NCBI GenBank assembly: GCA_031429105.1 | Contig: JANOYV010000100.1 | Coordinates: forward strand, 40,641-104,640 | Direction: 5' to 3' | DNA: 64,000 nt | Origin: JAKFWF01 sp031429105 | GTDB taxonomy: Bacteria > Pseudomonadota > Alphaproteobacteria > Rhizobiales > Hyphomicrobiaceae | Shown: positions 17,433 through 26,774 of the stretch, piece after piece | Layout: the number at the start of each line of letters is the position of its first letter | How positions within the stretch are numbered: the first letter of the stretch is position 1 | The notes under the pieces: model-generated | Seen by the model: the letters and a program-made list of their open reading frames with translations, nothing else | Database searches by the model: none | What the model was told of the DNA's origin: nothing | Translations under genes and position numbers: made by a program

Positions 17433-18284
17433 CTAGCCTATCAAACGCTCGAGGCCACGCTTCAACTCGTCTTTGGCTGGGCCAGATGCTGCGAAGATCT
17501 CGCGCACCTTGATGAAGTCCATGGTGCCAAAAGTGCCAACCGCAGGCCTAATCATCAGATCCGGGCTAAGGATCTTCATTTTCTCGGCCGTGAGCGCGCG
17601 AAACAAGATCTGGGTGCAACCAACCCAAGCGTCGATGGTGCTTGGCATCGCGTCGGCTGGCTTGGTGCCTGCCACAAAAAGATCCGTCTGCCCCGTGACA
17701 TCGACTGCGACAGTGAAATCTGCCCGCGACTGTACCACGTCCCACGGCGTCGGATTAACAAAGCCGCCATCCACAAGCACCCGACCACCAATTACGACGG
17801 GTTTCAAGATCGTCGGCAAGGCAGCGCTTGCAGCAATGGCTGGAATCAAGGGGCCACTACTGACCACCACCTGTTCCATCGCATAGTAGTCCACCGCAAC
17901 AGCATGAAACGGAATGCGCAGGCTGGTGAAGTCGCAACGCATCGGCCGTGGCATCAGCAGCTCAAACAGCGTCACACCATCGACCACCGACGGACGGCGC
18001 GGGCTCCACAGGCTTGGCAGTCCGTCGTAGGATTTAGCCAGGCGACGAAAAATCTCCGAACGCGTCGACAGGAGTTCTTCGGCAAATTCGCGGATTTCCA
18101 GCGCTGAAAGTCCCGCCGCATACATGCCACCAATGATGGCGCCGATTGATGTGCCGGCGATTTCAACTGGCTTGATGCCGAGCTCGTCGAATGCCTCCAA
18201 CATCAAGATATGCGCAAGGCCACGCGCCGACCCGCCGCCGAGGGCCAGCGCAATGCCGGGTCGTTTCGCTATTGGCGTGCTCAT
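17433..18284 (-). CDS. Patatin-like phospholipase (RssA-type), second copy
   Basis: 283 residues. The oxyanion loop ALGGGSARGLAH lies near residue 15, the nucleophile elbow GTSIGAIIGG near 44, and the catalytic Asp in DGGFVNPTPWDVV near 173, so the Ser-Asp dyad is complete. No signal peptide. The family includes lysophospholipases and acyl hydrolases acting on membrane lipids. It overlaps the preceding patatin gene by four bases (ATGA) and is clearly its relative, so the pair probably arose by tandem duplication. It is the last gene of the purD operon. Confidence 0.85.
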   Translation of the reverse strand: MSTPIAKRPGIALALGGGSARGLAHILMLEAFDELGIKPVEIAGTSIGAIIGGMYAAGLSALEIREFAEELLSTRSEIFRRLAKSYDGLPSLWSPRRPSVVDGVTLFELLMPRPMRCDFTSLRIPFHAVAVDYYAMEQVVVSSGPLIPAIAASAALPTILKPVVIGGRVLVDGGFVNPTPWDVVQSRADFTVAVDVTGQTDLFVAGTKPADAMPSTIDAWVGCTQILFRALTAEKMKILSPDLMIRPAVGTFGTMDFIKVREIFAASGPAKDELKRGLERLIG

Positions 18285-19192
18285 TTTGAATTGCCTTTGA
18301 CGTGTACTGGCAGCGTTTCTGCCTCGAGCATCCGCCCAAGCTGCCGCTTCAATCGCTCCTTCATGGGCGCCGCTGCTGCAAGGATCTCCAGCGCTCGATG
18401 GAACTCCAACGCATGAAATTTCTCGACCTCGACGTCGATATAGATATCGGGCTTGGTGCGCAGAAGCTTCTCGCGCGTAATGCTTTTTTCCATGATCTGC
18501 AGCGATTGTGCGGCGAGCATGATCGCAGACGGCTGGGGCGAAAACAGTGCATCGGATGCCGACCCGCTCACATCGATCGCAACCGTCAAATCCGCATCGT
18601 CTGCGACAAGATCAAAGGGCAGCGGATTGACGAGGCCGCCATCAACGAGCGTCCGTCCGCCAATGACCACAGGTTGAAACACAATCGGTATTGCGATGCT
18701 GGCGGCAACCGCTGGCCGCAGCGGGCCTTCGGAAAGCACGATCGCTGCACGCGTGCCGAGATCGGTTGCCACCACCCGCAATGGGATAGCCAGCGATTTG
18801 AAATCACCGCCGACCTGCGTTGGATAGATAAGATCGAGAATGGCTTCCGACTTCAACAGAGCCGACCGCAACGGAAACAAATTGAGGAACTTCTGTACCG
18901 GGTCAGAACGGGCGGCAAACAACTGCCGCACCAAATCGAGCCGTCGTGACAACGTTTCCTCCGTCATGGCGCGGATATGCTTCGCCGACATTCCTGAAGC
19001 ATAGGCGGCGCCATACAGTGCACCGATCGACGTGCCCGCGATCACCTTTGGCTTGATGCCGAGCTCATCGAATACCTCCAACACGAGGACATGGGCTAAG
19101 CCGCGCGCGCCGCCACCGCCCAGGGCAAGCGCCACCGTCGGAACACGGCGCGGCAACTGATCGCGCTTGGCAACGATGGCGGTCTTGATCAT
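18281..19192 (-). CDS. Patatin-like phospholipase (RssA-type), first copy
   Basis: 303 residues with ALGGGGARGLAHVLVLEVFDELGIKP, GTSIGALYGAAYASGMS and DGGLVNPLPFDLV: oxyanion loop, Ser nucleophile and Asp of the patatin dyad are all intact. Compared with the downstream copy it has about 15 extra residues at each end, including a basic N-terminus. The start ATG overlaps the stop of the alpha/beta hydrolase by four bases. The two copies differ enough in the region between nucleophile and Asp (LFAARSDPVQKFLNLFP here) that they may have different lipid preferences. Confidence 0.85.
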   Translation of the reverse strand: MIKTAIVAKRDQLPRRVPTVALALGGGGARGLAHVLVLEVFDELGIKPKVIAGTSIGALYGAAYASGMSAKHIRAMTEETLSRRLDLVRQLFAARSDPVQKFLNLFPLRSALLKSEAILDLIYPTQVGGDFKSLAIPLRVVATDLGTRAAIVLSEGPLRPAVAASIAIPIVFQPVVIGGRTLVDGGLVNPLPFDLVADDADLTVAIDVSGSASDALFSPQPSAIMLAAQSLQIMEKSITREKLLRTKPDIYIDVEVEKFHALEFHRALEILAAAAPMKERLKRQLGRMLEAETLPVHVKGNSK

Positions 19193-20115
19193 GGGGCCGT
19201 ACCGGGACCAATGAAGGGGAGCAGGGCTGCAATCACATCTGACGGGTTCTCTTCGGCAAGAAAATGTCCCGATTTGATCTCTGCAAACTGCAGATCAGGC
19301 GCCCAGCGCCGCCAAACGTCGACCGGGTTTGATGCGCTTTTTCCGATGTATTCGGAGCCCCACAGAAACAACGTCGGACAGGAAATCACGCGACCGGCAG
19401 TCCGGTCGACATCATCCGCAAGGTAATCAAAAGTTGCACCGGCACGGTAGTCTTCGCACACCGCATGAATGCGTTCAGGCGTCATCAAGGCTGCGCGATA
19501 ATGCTCGATCGCGCCTGGTGCAATCGCGGATAGCGTCTTGTCTCCCGTCCAACTCGCAATGGTGTGGCTGACATAGTAGGCGGGATCAGCGGCAATGAGT
19601 GTTTCCGGCATCGGTGCCGGCTGCGCCAGGAACGTCCAATGATAGGAGCCGATTGCAGCGCGCCACCGCAGCGCATCCCACACTTCGACGGTCGGTAGGA
19701 TATCAATGGGGATCAAACGACTGACGACCTCGGGATGATCGAGCGCCAATCGATAGGCAACGCGCGCGCCGCGATCATGACCAGCCACCATGAAACGCAT
19801 GTGACCGAGTGCGGCCATCACCTCCTTGACGTCCAACGCCATGGCGCGCTTCGAATAAACCGCATGCTCAGGATCAGTCGCCAGTGTGCTCGGCGGAGCT
19901 GAACTGGCGCCATAGCCGCGCAAATCCGGAATGATCAGGGTGCAGCGTTGCGCAAGCACAGGTGCGACCTTGTGCCAGCACACATGTGTCTGCGGATAGC
20001 CGTGCAACAGCACGAGGGGCGGTCCTGATCCGCCTATGCGACATTGGATTTCAGCGCCCGATGTTTTGATCCGGCGCGTTTCAAATCCGGGATACAAGTC
20101 GGGCAGCTTTGTCAC
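19189..20115 (-). CDS. Alpha/beta hydrolase (haloacetate dehalogenase/epoxide hydrolase-like)
   Basis: 308 residues from a GTG at 20115. That GTG overlaps the purD stop (GTGA) and sits eight bases after a perfect GAGGAG, which is why it is preferred to the ATG at 20148 inside purD. The sequence has the HGYPQTHVCWHKVAPVL oxyanion block, PDLRGYGAS, the nucleophile elbow AGHDRGARVAYRLALDHP with Asp as nucleophile, a WTFLAQPAPMPE cap segment, and GHFLAEENPSDV with the catalytic His. The Asp nucleophile and cap resemble fluoroacetate/haloacetate dehalogenases and epoxide hydrolases; the substrate is not determined. Confidence 0.8.
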   Translation of the reverse strand: MTKLPDLYPGFETRRIKTSGAEIQCRIGGSGPPLVLLHGYPQTHVCWHKVAPVLAQRCTLIIPDLRGYGASSAPPSTLATDPEHAVYSKRAMALDVKEVMAALGHMRFMVAGHDRGARVAYRLALDHPEVVSRLIPIDILPTVEVWDALRWRAAIGSYHWTFLAQPAPMPETLIAADPAYYVSHTIASWTGDKTLSAIAPGAIEHYRAALMTPERIHAVCEDYRAGATFDYLADDVDRTAGRVISCPTLFLWGSEYIGKSASNPVDVWRRWAPDLQFAEIKSGHFLAEENPSDVIAALLPFIGPGTAP

Positions 20116-21395
20116 GATTTCAGCTCCTCGCGGGCGATTGCACGCCATCCGATATCACGTCGACAAAAACCACCCGGCCAATCGATTTTATCAATCGCAG
20201 CGTAGGCGCGTTTTTGCGCCTCGGCCACAGTTCTTCCAGTCGCAGTCACGTTGAGGACGCGGCCGCCGTTGGCGAGGACGCGACCATCTTTCACAATCGT
20301 GCCTGCGTGAAAAATCGTCACTCCAGGCATAGCGCATGCGGCTTCAAGCCCTTTGATTTCGGAGCCTTTGACCGGATTATCCGGATAGCCCATCGCCGCC
20401 ATTACAACAGTCAATGCTACGTCATCGCGCCAGCGTAGATCGAACGTACCGAGCACACCATCAGCGGTTGCGATCAGCGCCGCCAGGAAATCTGACTTTA
20501 GACGAGGCATCAGAACCTGCGTCTCAGGATCACCGAAGCGCACGTTGTATTCGATCAGCTTCGGGCCCTCAGATGTAATCATCAGGCCGGCGAACAACAC
20601 GCCCTTGAACGGGTGGCCGCGCTTCTTCATGCCAGCAACGGTTGGCGAAATGATCTCGTCCATCACGCGCGTGACCATTGCTGGTGTCATTACGGGCGCT
20701 GGCGAATAGGCGCCCATGCCGCCAGTGTTGGGGCCGACATCACCATCGCCGACGCGCTTGTGATCCTGTGCCGCCGCAAGCGCTATTGCGTGACTGCCAT
20801 CGCAAAGTGCGAAGAAGCTCGCTTCTTCGCCGTCCATGAATTCTTCAATGACAACTTCAGACCCTGCCGCCCCGAACGCGCCGCCGAAACAAGCATCAAT
20901 GGCTGCGTCCACTTGACTGCGTGTTTCTGCAATCACGACGCCTTTGCCAGCAGCAAGTCCGTCGGCCTTGATCACAATCGGCACAGCTTTCGTTGCTGCA
21001 TAGGCCTTCGCAGATGCCGCGTCCTTGAAGCGACCATAGGCGGCCGTCGGAATGTTGAACTCGGCGAAGAAATCCTTAGAGAAGCCTTTGGAGCCTTCAA
21101 GTTGCGCTGCCTGCTTCGTTGGTCCGAATGCCTTGAAACCAGCCGCCGCTAGATCATCAACGATGCCAGCAACCAGCGGCACTTCCGGTCCGACGACAAC
21201 GAAATCGATCTTGTTGTCACGGCAGAAGGCGATGACGCACGCATGATCAGCGATATCAAGAGGAACGCATTCAGCGACGTCGGCAATGCCAGCATTGCCC
21301 GGTGCGCACCATAACTTCGTAAGCAACGGGCTAGCCGAAATCGCCCAAGCCAGCGCATGCTCGCGGCCACCCGAGCCGATCAGAATAACGTTCAT
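20112..21395 (-). CDS. purD: Phosphoribosylamine-glycine ligase
   Basis: 427 residues, the usual PurD length. It catalyses the second step of purine synthesis, joining glycine to phosphoribosylamine with ATP in the cytoplasm. Visible blocks: MNVILIGSGGREHALAWAIS, VVVGPEVPLVAGI, GSKGFSKDFF, the ATP-grasp IKADGLAAGKGV, EEFMDGEEASFFALCDG, DHKRVGDGDVGPNTGGMGAYSP and NVRFGDPETQ. It is the first gene of a run of four that overlap by four bases each, so downstream lipid hydrolases are tied to its expression. Confidence 0.97.
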   Translation of the reverse strand: MNVILIGSGGREHALAWAISASPLLTKLWCAPGNAGIADVAECVPLDIADHACVIAFCRDNKIDFVVVGPEVPLVAGIVDDLAAAGFKAFGPTKQAAQLEGSKGFSKDFFAEFNIPTAAYGRFKDAASAKAYAATKAVPIVIKADGLAAGKGVVIAETRSQVDAAIDACFGGAFGAAGSEVVIEEFMDGEEASFFALCDGSHAIALAAAQDHKRVGDGDVGPNTGGMGAYSPAPVMTPAMVTRVMDEIISPTVAGMKKRGHPFKGVLFAGLMITSEGPKLIEYNVRFGDPETQVLMPRLKSDFLAALIATADGVLGTFDLRWRDDVALTVVMAAMGYPDNPVKGSEIKGLEAACAMPGVTIFHAGTIVKDGRVLANGGRVLNVTATGRTVAEAQKRAYAAIDKIDWPGGFCRRDIGWRAIAREELKS

Positions 21396-21481
21396 GGCTT
21401 ATAAGCCCCGACCAAATTTCGAGTAACCATACCGTGCAAGACAACCGGCTCCCAAACAGGCGAGAGGTCGTGCACGATTTA

Positions 21482-23938
21482 TCAGGCGTCCACGTTGGCC
21501 GACAACGCGTTGGCTTGAATGAATTCGCGGCGCGGTTCGACCACGTCGCCCATCAGCTTCGAGAAAATTTCATCGGCTTCCGCGAGATCACCGACCTTCA
21601 CCTGCATCAACGTGCGCACATCGCGGTCGAGCGTCGTTTCCCATAGCTGCTCAGGGTTCATTTCGCCGAGGCCTTTGTAGCGCTGCAGCGAGAGGCCCTT
21701 GCGACCGGTATCGAACACAGCCTTCAACAGCGAGATCGGACCGCTGATCGGCAGCGACGTGTCTTTGCGCGTCAAGGTCCCTATTTCCGAATAGGTTTCA
21801 TCGAGATGGCCATGTCGATCATTGAGCTTGCGTGCATCGAGCGAACCGAGGAAAGCACGATCCAGCAAGTGGGTTTCGCGCACGCCGCGCTTTTCCCGTG
21901 AGAACACCAAGCCTTCGTTGTCGGCAAGCTTGCCGGTCCACCCGCGTTCGGTTTCCTCCGAGATCGTGTCGAGGCGGGTGGCGACTGCTAACGCCGTCTT
22001 TTCCGCGCGCGCGCGGTCAGACATCAGTTTGAGGTCAAGTGCACCGCCGATCGCGGCCTGTTCGACAACGGTGCGTGAATAGCGCGTGTGCAGTCCATCC
22101 AGCAATCGTTGGACGGTGCGCGCCTGATTGACGATGTCGCGTAAGTCGCGACCAACGACGTCAGCGCCGGTGCCTAGCCGGAAAATAGCATCGTCGAGGC
22201 CGACATCGATCAGATAGTCTTCGAGTGCTGCTTGATCCTTCAGATAGCGCTCGGACTTGCCCTTGGAGACTTTGTAGAGTGGCGGCTGGGCGATATAGAG
22301 GTGCCCCTTCTCCACGAGCTCGGGCATCTGCCGATAGAAGAACGTGAGTAGCAGCGTGCGAATGTGCGCGCCGTCGACATCGGCGTCCGTCATGATAATG
22401 ATCTTGTGGTAGCGCAGCTTCTCAAGATTGAAGCCGTTCTTTTCGTCCTTGCCGATGCCGGTGCCGAGCGCACCAATGATGTTCGTCACCTGCTCGGACG
22501 ACAACATCTTGTCGGCACGCGCCCGTTCGACGTTGAGGATCTTGCCTCGGATCGGCAGCACGGCCTGATACTCGCGTTTGCGGCCCTGCTTGGCCGAGCC
22601 GCCGGCGCTATCGCCCTCGACGATGAAGAGTTCGGTGTTGGCCGCATTTCGATCCTGGCACTCGGCAAGGCCGCCAGGAAGGCTCAGGCCGTCGAGCGCG
22701 CCCTTCCGCTTGATCTTGCGCGCCTTGTCGGCAGCTTCCCGAGCCTGGGCTGCCTGCACGATCTTGGCCATGATCTCCTTGGCCTCGCGCGGATGCTCCT
22801 CGAACCAGGATGACAACTGTTCGCCAGCCGATGATTCAACTGCCGATTTCACTTCGGACGAAACGAGTTTGTCTTTCGTTTGGCTGGAGAACTTCGGATC
22901 CGGCACCTTCACCGAAAGGACGCAGGTAAGCCCCTCACGCGCATCGTCGCCGGTCAGCGCTATCTTCTCGCGCTTTGCAATGCCGCTGTCCTCATAGTAG
23001 CGGTTGATGACGCGGGTCAGTGCGCCACGCAGGCCAGCTAAGTGCGTGCCGCCATCGCGCTGCGGGATGTTGTTGGTGAAGCAGAGCGTATTTTCGTGGT
23101 AGCCGTCGTTCCACCACAGCGCCACCTCGACGCCGATGCCGTCCTTGTCCCCGCGGATCTGCAGCGGCGCGGCGATCAAGCCCTTTTTCGAGCGGTCGAG
23201 ATAGTTCACATAGGCACCAAGACCGCCCTCGTAAAACATCTCCGCGCGCTTTTCATCAGCGTGACGCTGATCGCTCAATACGATTTTAGCGCCCGAGTTG
23301 AGAAACGCGAGTTCGCGCAGCCGGTGTTCCAATGTGGAGTAGTCGAACTCAACCTTGGTAAAAGTTTCGGTACTTGGCAGAAACGATACGCGCGTGCCGC
23401 GTTGATTTGGCAAGGCGGGTCCAACAACCTTCAAGGGCGCTTCGGCATCGCCATTGCGGAAACGGACGAAGTGCTCCTTGTCATCGCGCCAGATTGTGAG
23501 GTCAAGCCAAGTGGACAGCGCATTGACAACAGTCACGCCGACGCCGTGCAAACCGCCAGACACCTTGTAGGGATTGCCTTCCTCGCCCTTCTCGTTGAAT
23601 TTGCCGCCGGCATGCAGCTGGGTCATGATGACCTCGGCCGCCGACTTACCCTCGCCCTTGTGCATGCCTGTTGGGATACCGCGACCGTCGTCGGTGACAG
23701 TGCACGAGCCGTCAGCATTGAGTACGACCTCGCACGACGTCGCGAACCCGGCCATGATCTCATCGATCGCGTTATCGATGACCTCGTAGACCATGTGGTG
23801 CAAACCTGAGCCATCGTCGGTATCGCCGATGTACATGCCGGGGCGCTTGCGAACGGCATCCAAGCCCTTCAATACGCGGATCTTGTCCGCGCCGTAATCC
23901 TCGGAATTGGACGGTTTTTTAGCCGGTTGCGCGCTCAT
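21482..23938 (-). CDS. gyrB: DNA gyrase subunit B
   Basis: 818 residues, normal for alphaproteobacterial GyrB. The GHKL ATPase shows YIGDTDDGSGLHHMVYEV, the Asn in EVIDNAIDE, DDGRGIP and the glycine-rich GGLHGVGVTVVNALS. The TOPRIM domain has EGDSAGGSAKQGR and MTDADVDGAHIRTLLLTFFYR; the C-terminus ends with QRYKGLGEMNPEQLWETT. With GyrA it introduces negative supercoils. Gene order gyrB after recF, dnaN and dnaA is the common replication-initiation block, though a 159-base gap with its own candidate promoter separates it from recF. Confidence 0.98.
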   Translation of the reverse strand: MSAQPAKKPSNSEDYGADKIRVLKGLDAVRKRPGMYIGDTDDGSGLHHMVYEVIDNAIDEIMAGFATSCEVVLNADGSCTVTDDGRGIPTGMHKGEGKSAAEVIMTQLHAGGKFNEKGEEGNPYKVSGGLHGVGVTVVNALSTWLDLTIWRDDKEHFVRFRNGDAEAPLKVVGPALPNQRGTRVSFLPSTETFTKVEFDYSTLEHRLRELAFLNSGAKIVLSDQRHADEKRAEMFYEGGLGAYVNYLDRSKKGLIAAPLQIRGDKDGIGVEVALWWNDGYHENTLCFTNNIPQRDGGTHLAGLRGALTRVINRYYEDSGIAKREKIALTGDDAREGLTCVLSVKVPDPKFSSQTKDKLVSSEVKSAVESSAGEQLSSWFEEHPREAKEIMAKIVQAAQAREAADKARKIKRKGALDGLSLPGGLAECQDRNAANTELFIVEGDSAGGSAKQGRKREYQAVLPIRGKILNVERARADKMLSSEQVTNIIGALGTGIGKDEKNGFNLEKLRYHKIIIMTDADVDGAHIRTLLLTFFYRQMPELVEKGHLYIAQPPLYKVSKGKSERYLKDQAALEDYLIDVGLDDAIFRLGTGADVVGRDLRDIVNQARTVQRLLDGLHTRYSRTVVEQAAIGGALDLKLMSDRARAEKTALAVATRLDTISEETERGWTGKLADNEGLVFSREKRGVRETHLLDRAFLGSLDARKLNDRHGHLDETYSEIGTLTRKDTSLPISGPISLLKAVFDTGRKGLSLQRYKGLGEMNPEQLWETTLDRDVRTLMQVKVGDLAEADEIFSKLMGDVVEPRREFIQANALSANVDA

Positions 23939-23976
23939 TACGGACCATCTTTGGCAGCATTGTTTTCAGGTCCCAA

Positions 23977-24008
23977 ATTATAGCACGCCACGCCCATTGC
24001 ACGGTCAA
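23977..24008 (-). promoter_or_regulatory. Candidate gyrB promoter
   Basis: On the minus strand a perfect TATAAT lies at 23982-23977, about 40 bases before the gyrB ATG. A TTGACC is found at 24008-24003, but the spacer is 20 bases, longer than optimal, so the -35 assignment is weak while the -10 is strong. Confidence 0.45.
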
Positions 24009-24097
24009 AAATCGGCAAGCTCGGCACATGAATCTAACGAATTTTTACTGAACCAAATCAGTAGGTTGCGTTATTCAATCTAAGGCTGGTGAAACCG

Positions 24098-25303
24098 TCA
24101 GTTTTCAGCGCTGATTTGACCATCGTTAACACGGAAAAAAGTTGCCCGCCCGCGCAGACTCGTGAAGGCATGCGCATCGGTGCCCGTCATCCATGCCTGC
24201 AGCCCAAGATTGAGGATTTCCTCGAACAATGCCGTTCGACGCAAATCGTCAAGGTGAGCGGCAATTTCATCGAGCAACATGATTGGCGCGCCTCGGTCCC
24301 GGCGTTGGCTGAGCATCTGTGCATGTGCCAGGACAAGTCCGGTTAGCAACGACTTTTGTTCACCCGTCGAACAGTGTCGGGCGGCCTGACCCTTAGGGCC
24401 ATGAACCACAACCAAGTCTGACCGATGCGGGCCATCGAGCGTGCGGCCTGCCGCCCGATCACGCTCGCGCCCCAGCGCTAGCATGTCGGCATAAGCATCT
24501 TCCACCTCGACGGCCGGACGCTGCTGCAGCATCTGCTCCAAAACTCCATCGAGGCTGATCTGCGCCCACGGAAACGGCGACTCCGGATTTTCAACATGCC
24601 GCGCCGCAATTGTTGCAATCAACCCGGACACTGCTTCGGCTCGGACGGCTGCAATAGCAACCCCGGTTTCGGCCAAGACCCGTTCGAGTCCAGCGAACTG
24701 TGAGGTTGCCCGCACGCCGGTTTCAAGCAATCGATTGCGTTGCCGCATGGCCCGCTCGAAGGCTGCCGCGTGCGTGCGATAGCCCGGATCGAAACATAGA
24801 ATGAGGCGATCGAGAAACCGCCGCCGGTCGCCTGCCGGTCCAGTGAACAGGCCATCCATCGATGGCGTGAGCCACGCCATGTCGACATAGTCGGCGAGCA
24901 CGCCCGACCCCGACTGCGCGACCCCATCTATCCTGACGATCCGACCCGACCCGACTGCGGAACCGCCGCCTGACTGAAGACCCGTACCAATATCGATTGC
25001 GCCTTCCTGAGTCACCAGTCGCGCCGCGACCGCCCAATCGCCAGCGCCGCCCGCATTCGCGAGATCCGGATATGCTGCGCGTCGCATGCCCTGCCCTGGC
25101 GCCAGCAGTGAAACAGCTTCTAACAGATTGGTTTTGCCAGCACCGTTTGGGCCAAGCAAAACGACCGGTGCTGCGGTGACGGAAATAGTGGCCTTGGTGT
25201 AGTTTCGGAAGTTGGTCAGCGCAATGCGCTCCACCCAGGCCGCGTTCACACGCTCACCGCCCGATGCTTGCGCGCGCTTGGATTCCGCGTGCAAACCGTT
25301 CAC
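24098..25303 (-). CDS. recF: DNA replication/repair protein RecF
   Basis: 401 residues. RecF binds ssDNA/dsDNA junctions and helps RecOR load RecA at gaps. Walker A is VVLLGPNGAGKTNLLEAVSLL, the ABC-type signature region STGEQKSLLTGLVLAHAQ, and Walker B MLLDEIAAHLDD. The start used is GTG 25303, which overlaps the dnaN stop (GTGA); a later GTG at residue 20 would also fit the family start (WVERIALTNFRNY), so the first 19 residues are uncertain. Confidence 0.95.
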   Translation of the reverse strand: MNGLHAESKRAQASGGERVNAAWVERIALTNFRNYTKATISVTAAPVVLLGPNGAGKTNLLEAVSLLAPGQGMRRAAYPDLANAGGAGDWAVAARLVTQEGAIDIGTGLQSGGGSAVGSGRIVRIDGVAQSGSGVLADYVDMAWLTPSMDGLFTGPAGDRRRFLDRLILCFDPGYRTHAAAFERAMRQRNRLLETGVRATSQFAGLERVLAETGVAIAAVRAEAVSGLIATIAARHVENPESPFPWAQISLDGVLEQMLQQRPAVEVEDAYADMLALGRERDRAAGRTLDGPHRSDLVVVHGPKGQAARHCSTGEQKSLLTGLVLAHAQMLSQRRDRGAPIMLLDEIAAHLDDLRRTALFEEILNLGLQAWMTGTDAHAFTSLRGRATFFRVNDGQISAEN

Positions 25304-26418
25304 ACGCGCATCGGCATCAAAACGTAAAGCGCCGTGTCGTCGCCGCTGTCGCGCACGATCGTCGGTGAGCCACTGTCGGCCAGCTTGAACACCACGTCGT
25401 CACTGTCGAGTTGACCTGCGATATCCAACAGATAGCGGGCGTTGAAGCCGATTTCGAGAGGCTGTGCACCGTAGTCGACGCTGATTTCTTCTGTGGCGCT
25501 GCCGCCTTCCGGATTGTTCACAGAAAGCACCAGTTTGTCGGTGCCGATGTTCAGCTTGACCGCCCGGCCACGCTCGCTGGCAATCGTGGAAACGCGATCA
25601 ACCGCATTCTTGAAGGCAGCGTTTGAAACCTTGAGTTCTTTGTCGTTCCCCTGCGGAATAACGCGACCGTAATCGGGGAATGTGCCGTCGATCAATTTCG
25701 ATGTCAGCGTCACGGTGCCAATTTCAAAGCGGACTTTTGATTTCGAGACACCAACCTGCACACTGGCACTCGTATCTTCGATTAACCGATGCAGTTCATT
25801 GACGGTTTTGCGTGGAATAATGACACCAGCCATCCCGTTGGCTCCTGCAGGCATATCGAATTCAACTTGGGCCAAGCGATGCCCATCGGTTGCGACGGCG
25901 CGCAGTGTGCTGCTGGTGCCGCGAGTAGCGGTGTGAAGGTAGATGCCGTTCAGATAGTAGCGAGTTTCTTCAGTCGAAATTGCAAAGCGGGTTTTGTCGA
26001 TTAGCCGCTTGAGTTCAGCAGCGCTGATCTCAAAATTGTGCGTCATTTCGCCAGGTGTGAGATCAGGAAATTCCTCAGCCGACAATGCCTGTAGGGCAAA
26101 ACGTGAGTGGCCGGACGTTAGCGTCAGCCGGTCCTTCTCCGGCTCGCGCTTGAGTTCGACCTGCGCCCCATCAGGCAGCTTGCGCACGATGTCGTGGAGC
26201 ATATGGGCTGGAACCGTGACGGCACCGGGTTGGGAAATATCGGCCGGCGCATGTTCAACGACCTCGCGCTCAAGATCCGTTGCCTTGAACTCCAGCACCT
26301 CGCCGGTCGCTTTCAACAGCACGTTCGACAGAATTGGAATGGTCGTGCGCCGCTCCACCACGCTCGTAACGTGCCCCAGGGCCCGTAACAGCTCGCCGCG
26401 TTCGATCACCAGCCTCAT
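25300..26418 (-). CDS. dnaN: DNA polymerase III beta sliding clamp
   Basis: 372 residues, the standard length for the three-domain clamp that holds polymerase III on DNA. Typical blocks are MRLVIERGELLRALGHVTSVVERRTTIPILSNV at the start, LPDGAQVELKRE, the VATDGHRLAQVEFDMP segment and the C-terminal ALYVLMPMRV that forms the protein-binding cleft edge. GAGGAGC precedes the ATG. A 356-base gap separates it from dnaA, so it may have its own promoter, while recF is coupled by overlap. Confidence 0.97.
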   Translation of the reverse strand: MRLVIERGELLRALGHVTSVVERRTTIPILSNVLLKATGEVLEFKATDLEREVVEHAPADISQPGAVTVPAHMLHDIVRKLPDGAQVELKREPEKDRLTLTSGHSRFALQALSAEEFPDLTPGEMTHNFEISAAELKRLIDKTRFAISTEETRYYLNGIYLHTATRGTSSTLRAVATDGHRLAQVEFDMPAGANGMAGVIIPRKTVNELHRLIEDTSASVQVGVSKSKVRFEIGTVTLTSKLIDGTFPDYGRVIPQGNDKELKVSNAAFKNAVDRVSTIASERGRAVKLNIGTDKLVLSVNNPEGGSATEEISVDYGAQPLEIGFNARYLLDIAGQLDSDDVVFKLADSGSPTIVRDSGDDTALYVLMPMRV

Positions 26419-26632
26419 ATCAACCTCAAGCTCCTCAGTCCAAAAAGTACTGTGGTTGTAGCATCAGCGAACAACAAAAAGCGAGTGCTGCCGGGCGCGC
26501 CACGCTGCTGTCCCCAGAAACCGCACGCTCGCCCATTCGCAATGGCCGGATTCGCAACGGCGGACAATGCGGCTCACGTGTGTCGTGGCATTTTTGGCAA
26601 CCCAGTCGGCACTCGTCGGAGCAAAAGCAATT

Positions 26633-26660
26633 CGGAGCGGCACCATAAGGTACCGCTCCG
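26633..26660 (-). terminator. Hairpin between dnaA and dnaN, weak terminator candidate
   Basis: The 12-base arms CGGAGCGGCACC and GGTACCGCTCCG pair with one A-C mismatch around a 4-base loop ATAA. On the minus strand it is followed by AATTGCTTTTGC, a poor T tract. It lies in the 356-base gap 26419-26774 downstream of dnaA and upstream of dnaN, where attenuation or an RNA end would uncouple the two genes. The rest of that gap shows no gene: an 82-codon minus frame at 26464-26712 contains this hairpin and has no family resemblance. Confidence 0.4.
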
Positions 26661-26774
26661 CGCCCCGAACACCGCCTGCTGCTATCAGCCCCCTGTGAAG
26701 CAGGCGATCCAAAAGTGCCGGTGTCTCTTATCGAAACGCGCTGGCACCCTATTCGATTGACTCCGCGCCAGCTG

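Noticed and set aside
26464..26712. 82-codon minus frame between dnaA and dnaN
   Set aside because: It contains the 26633-26660 hairpin, has no recognisable domain and no ribosome-binding site.
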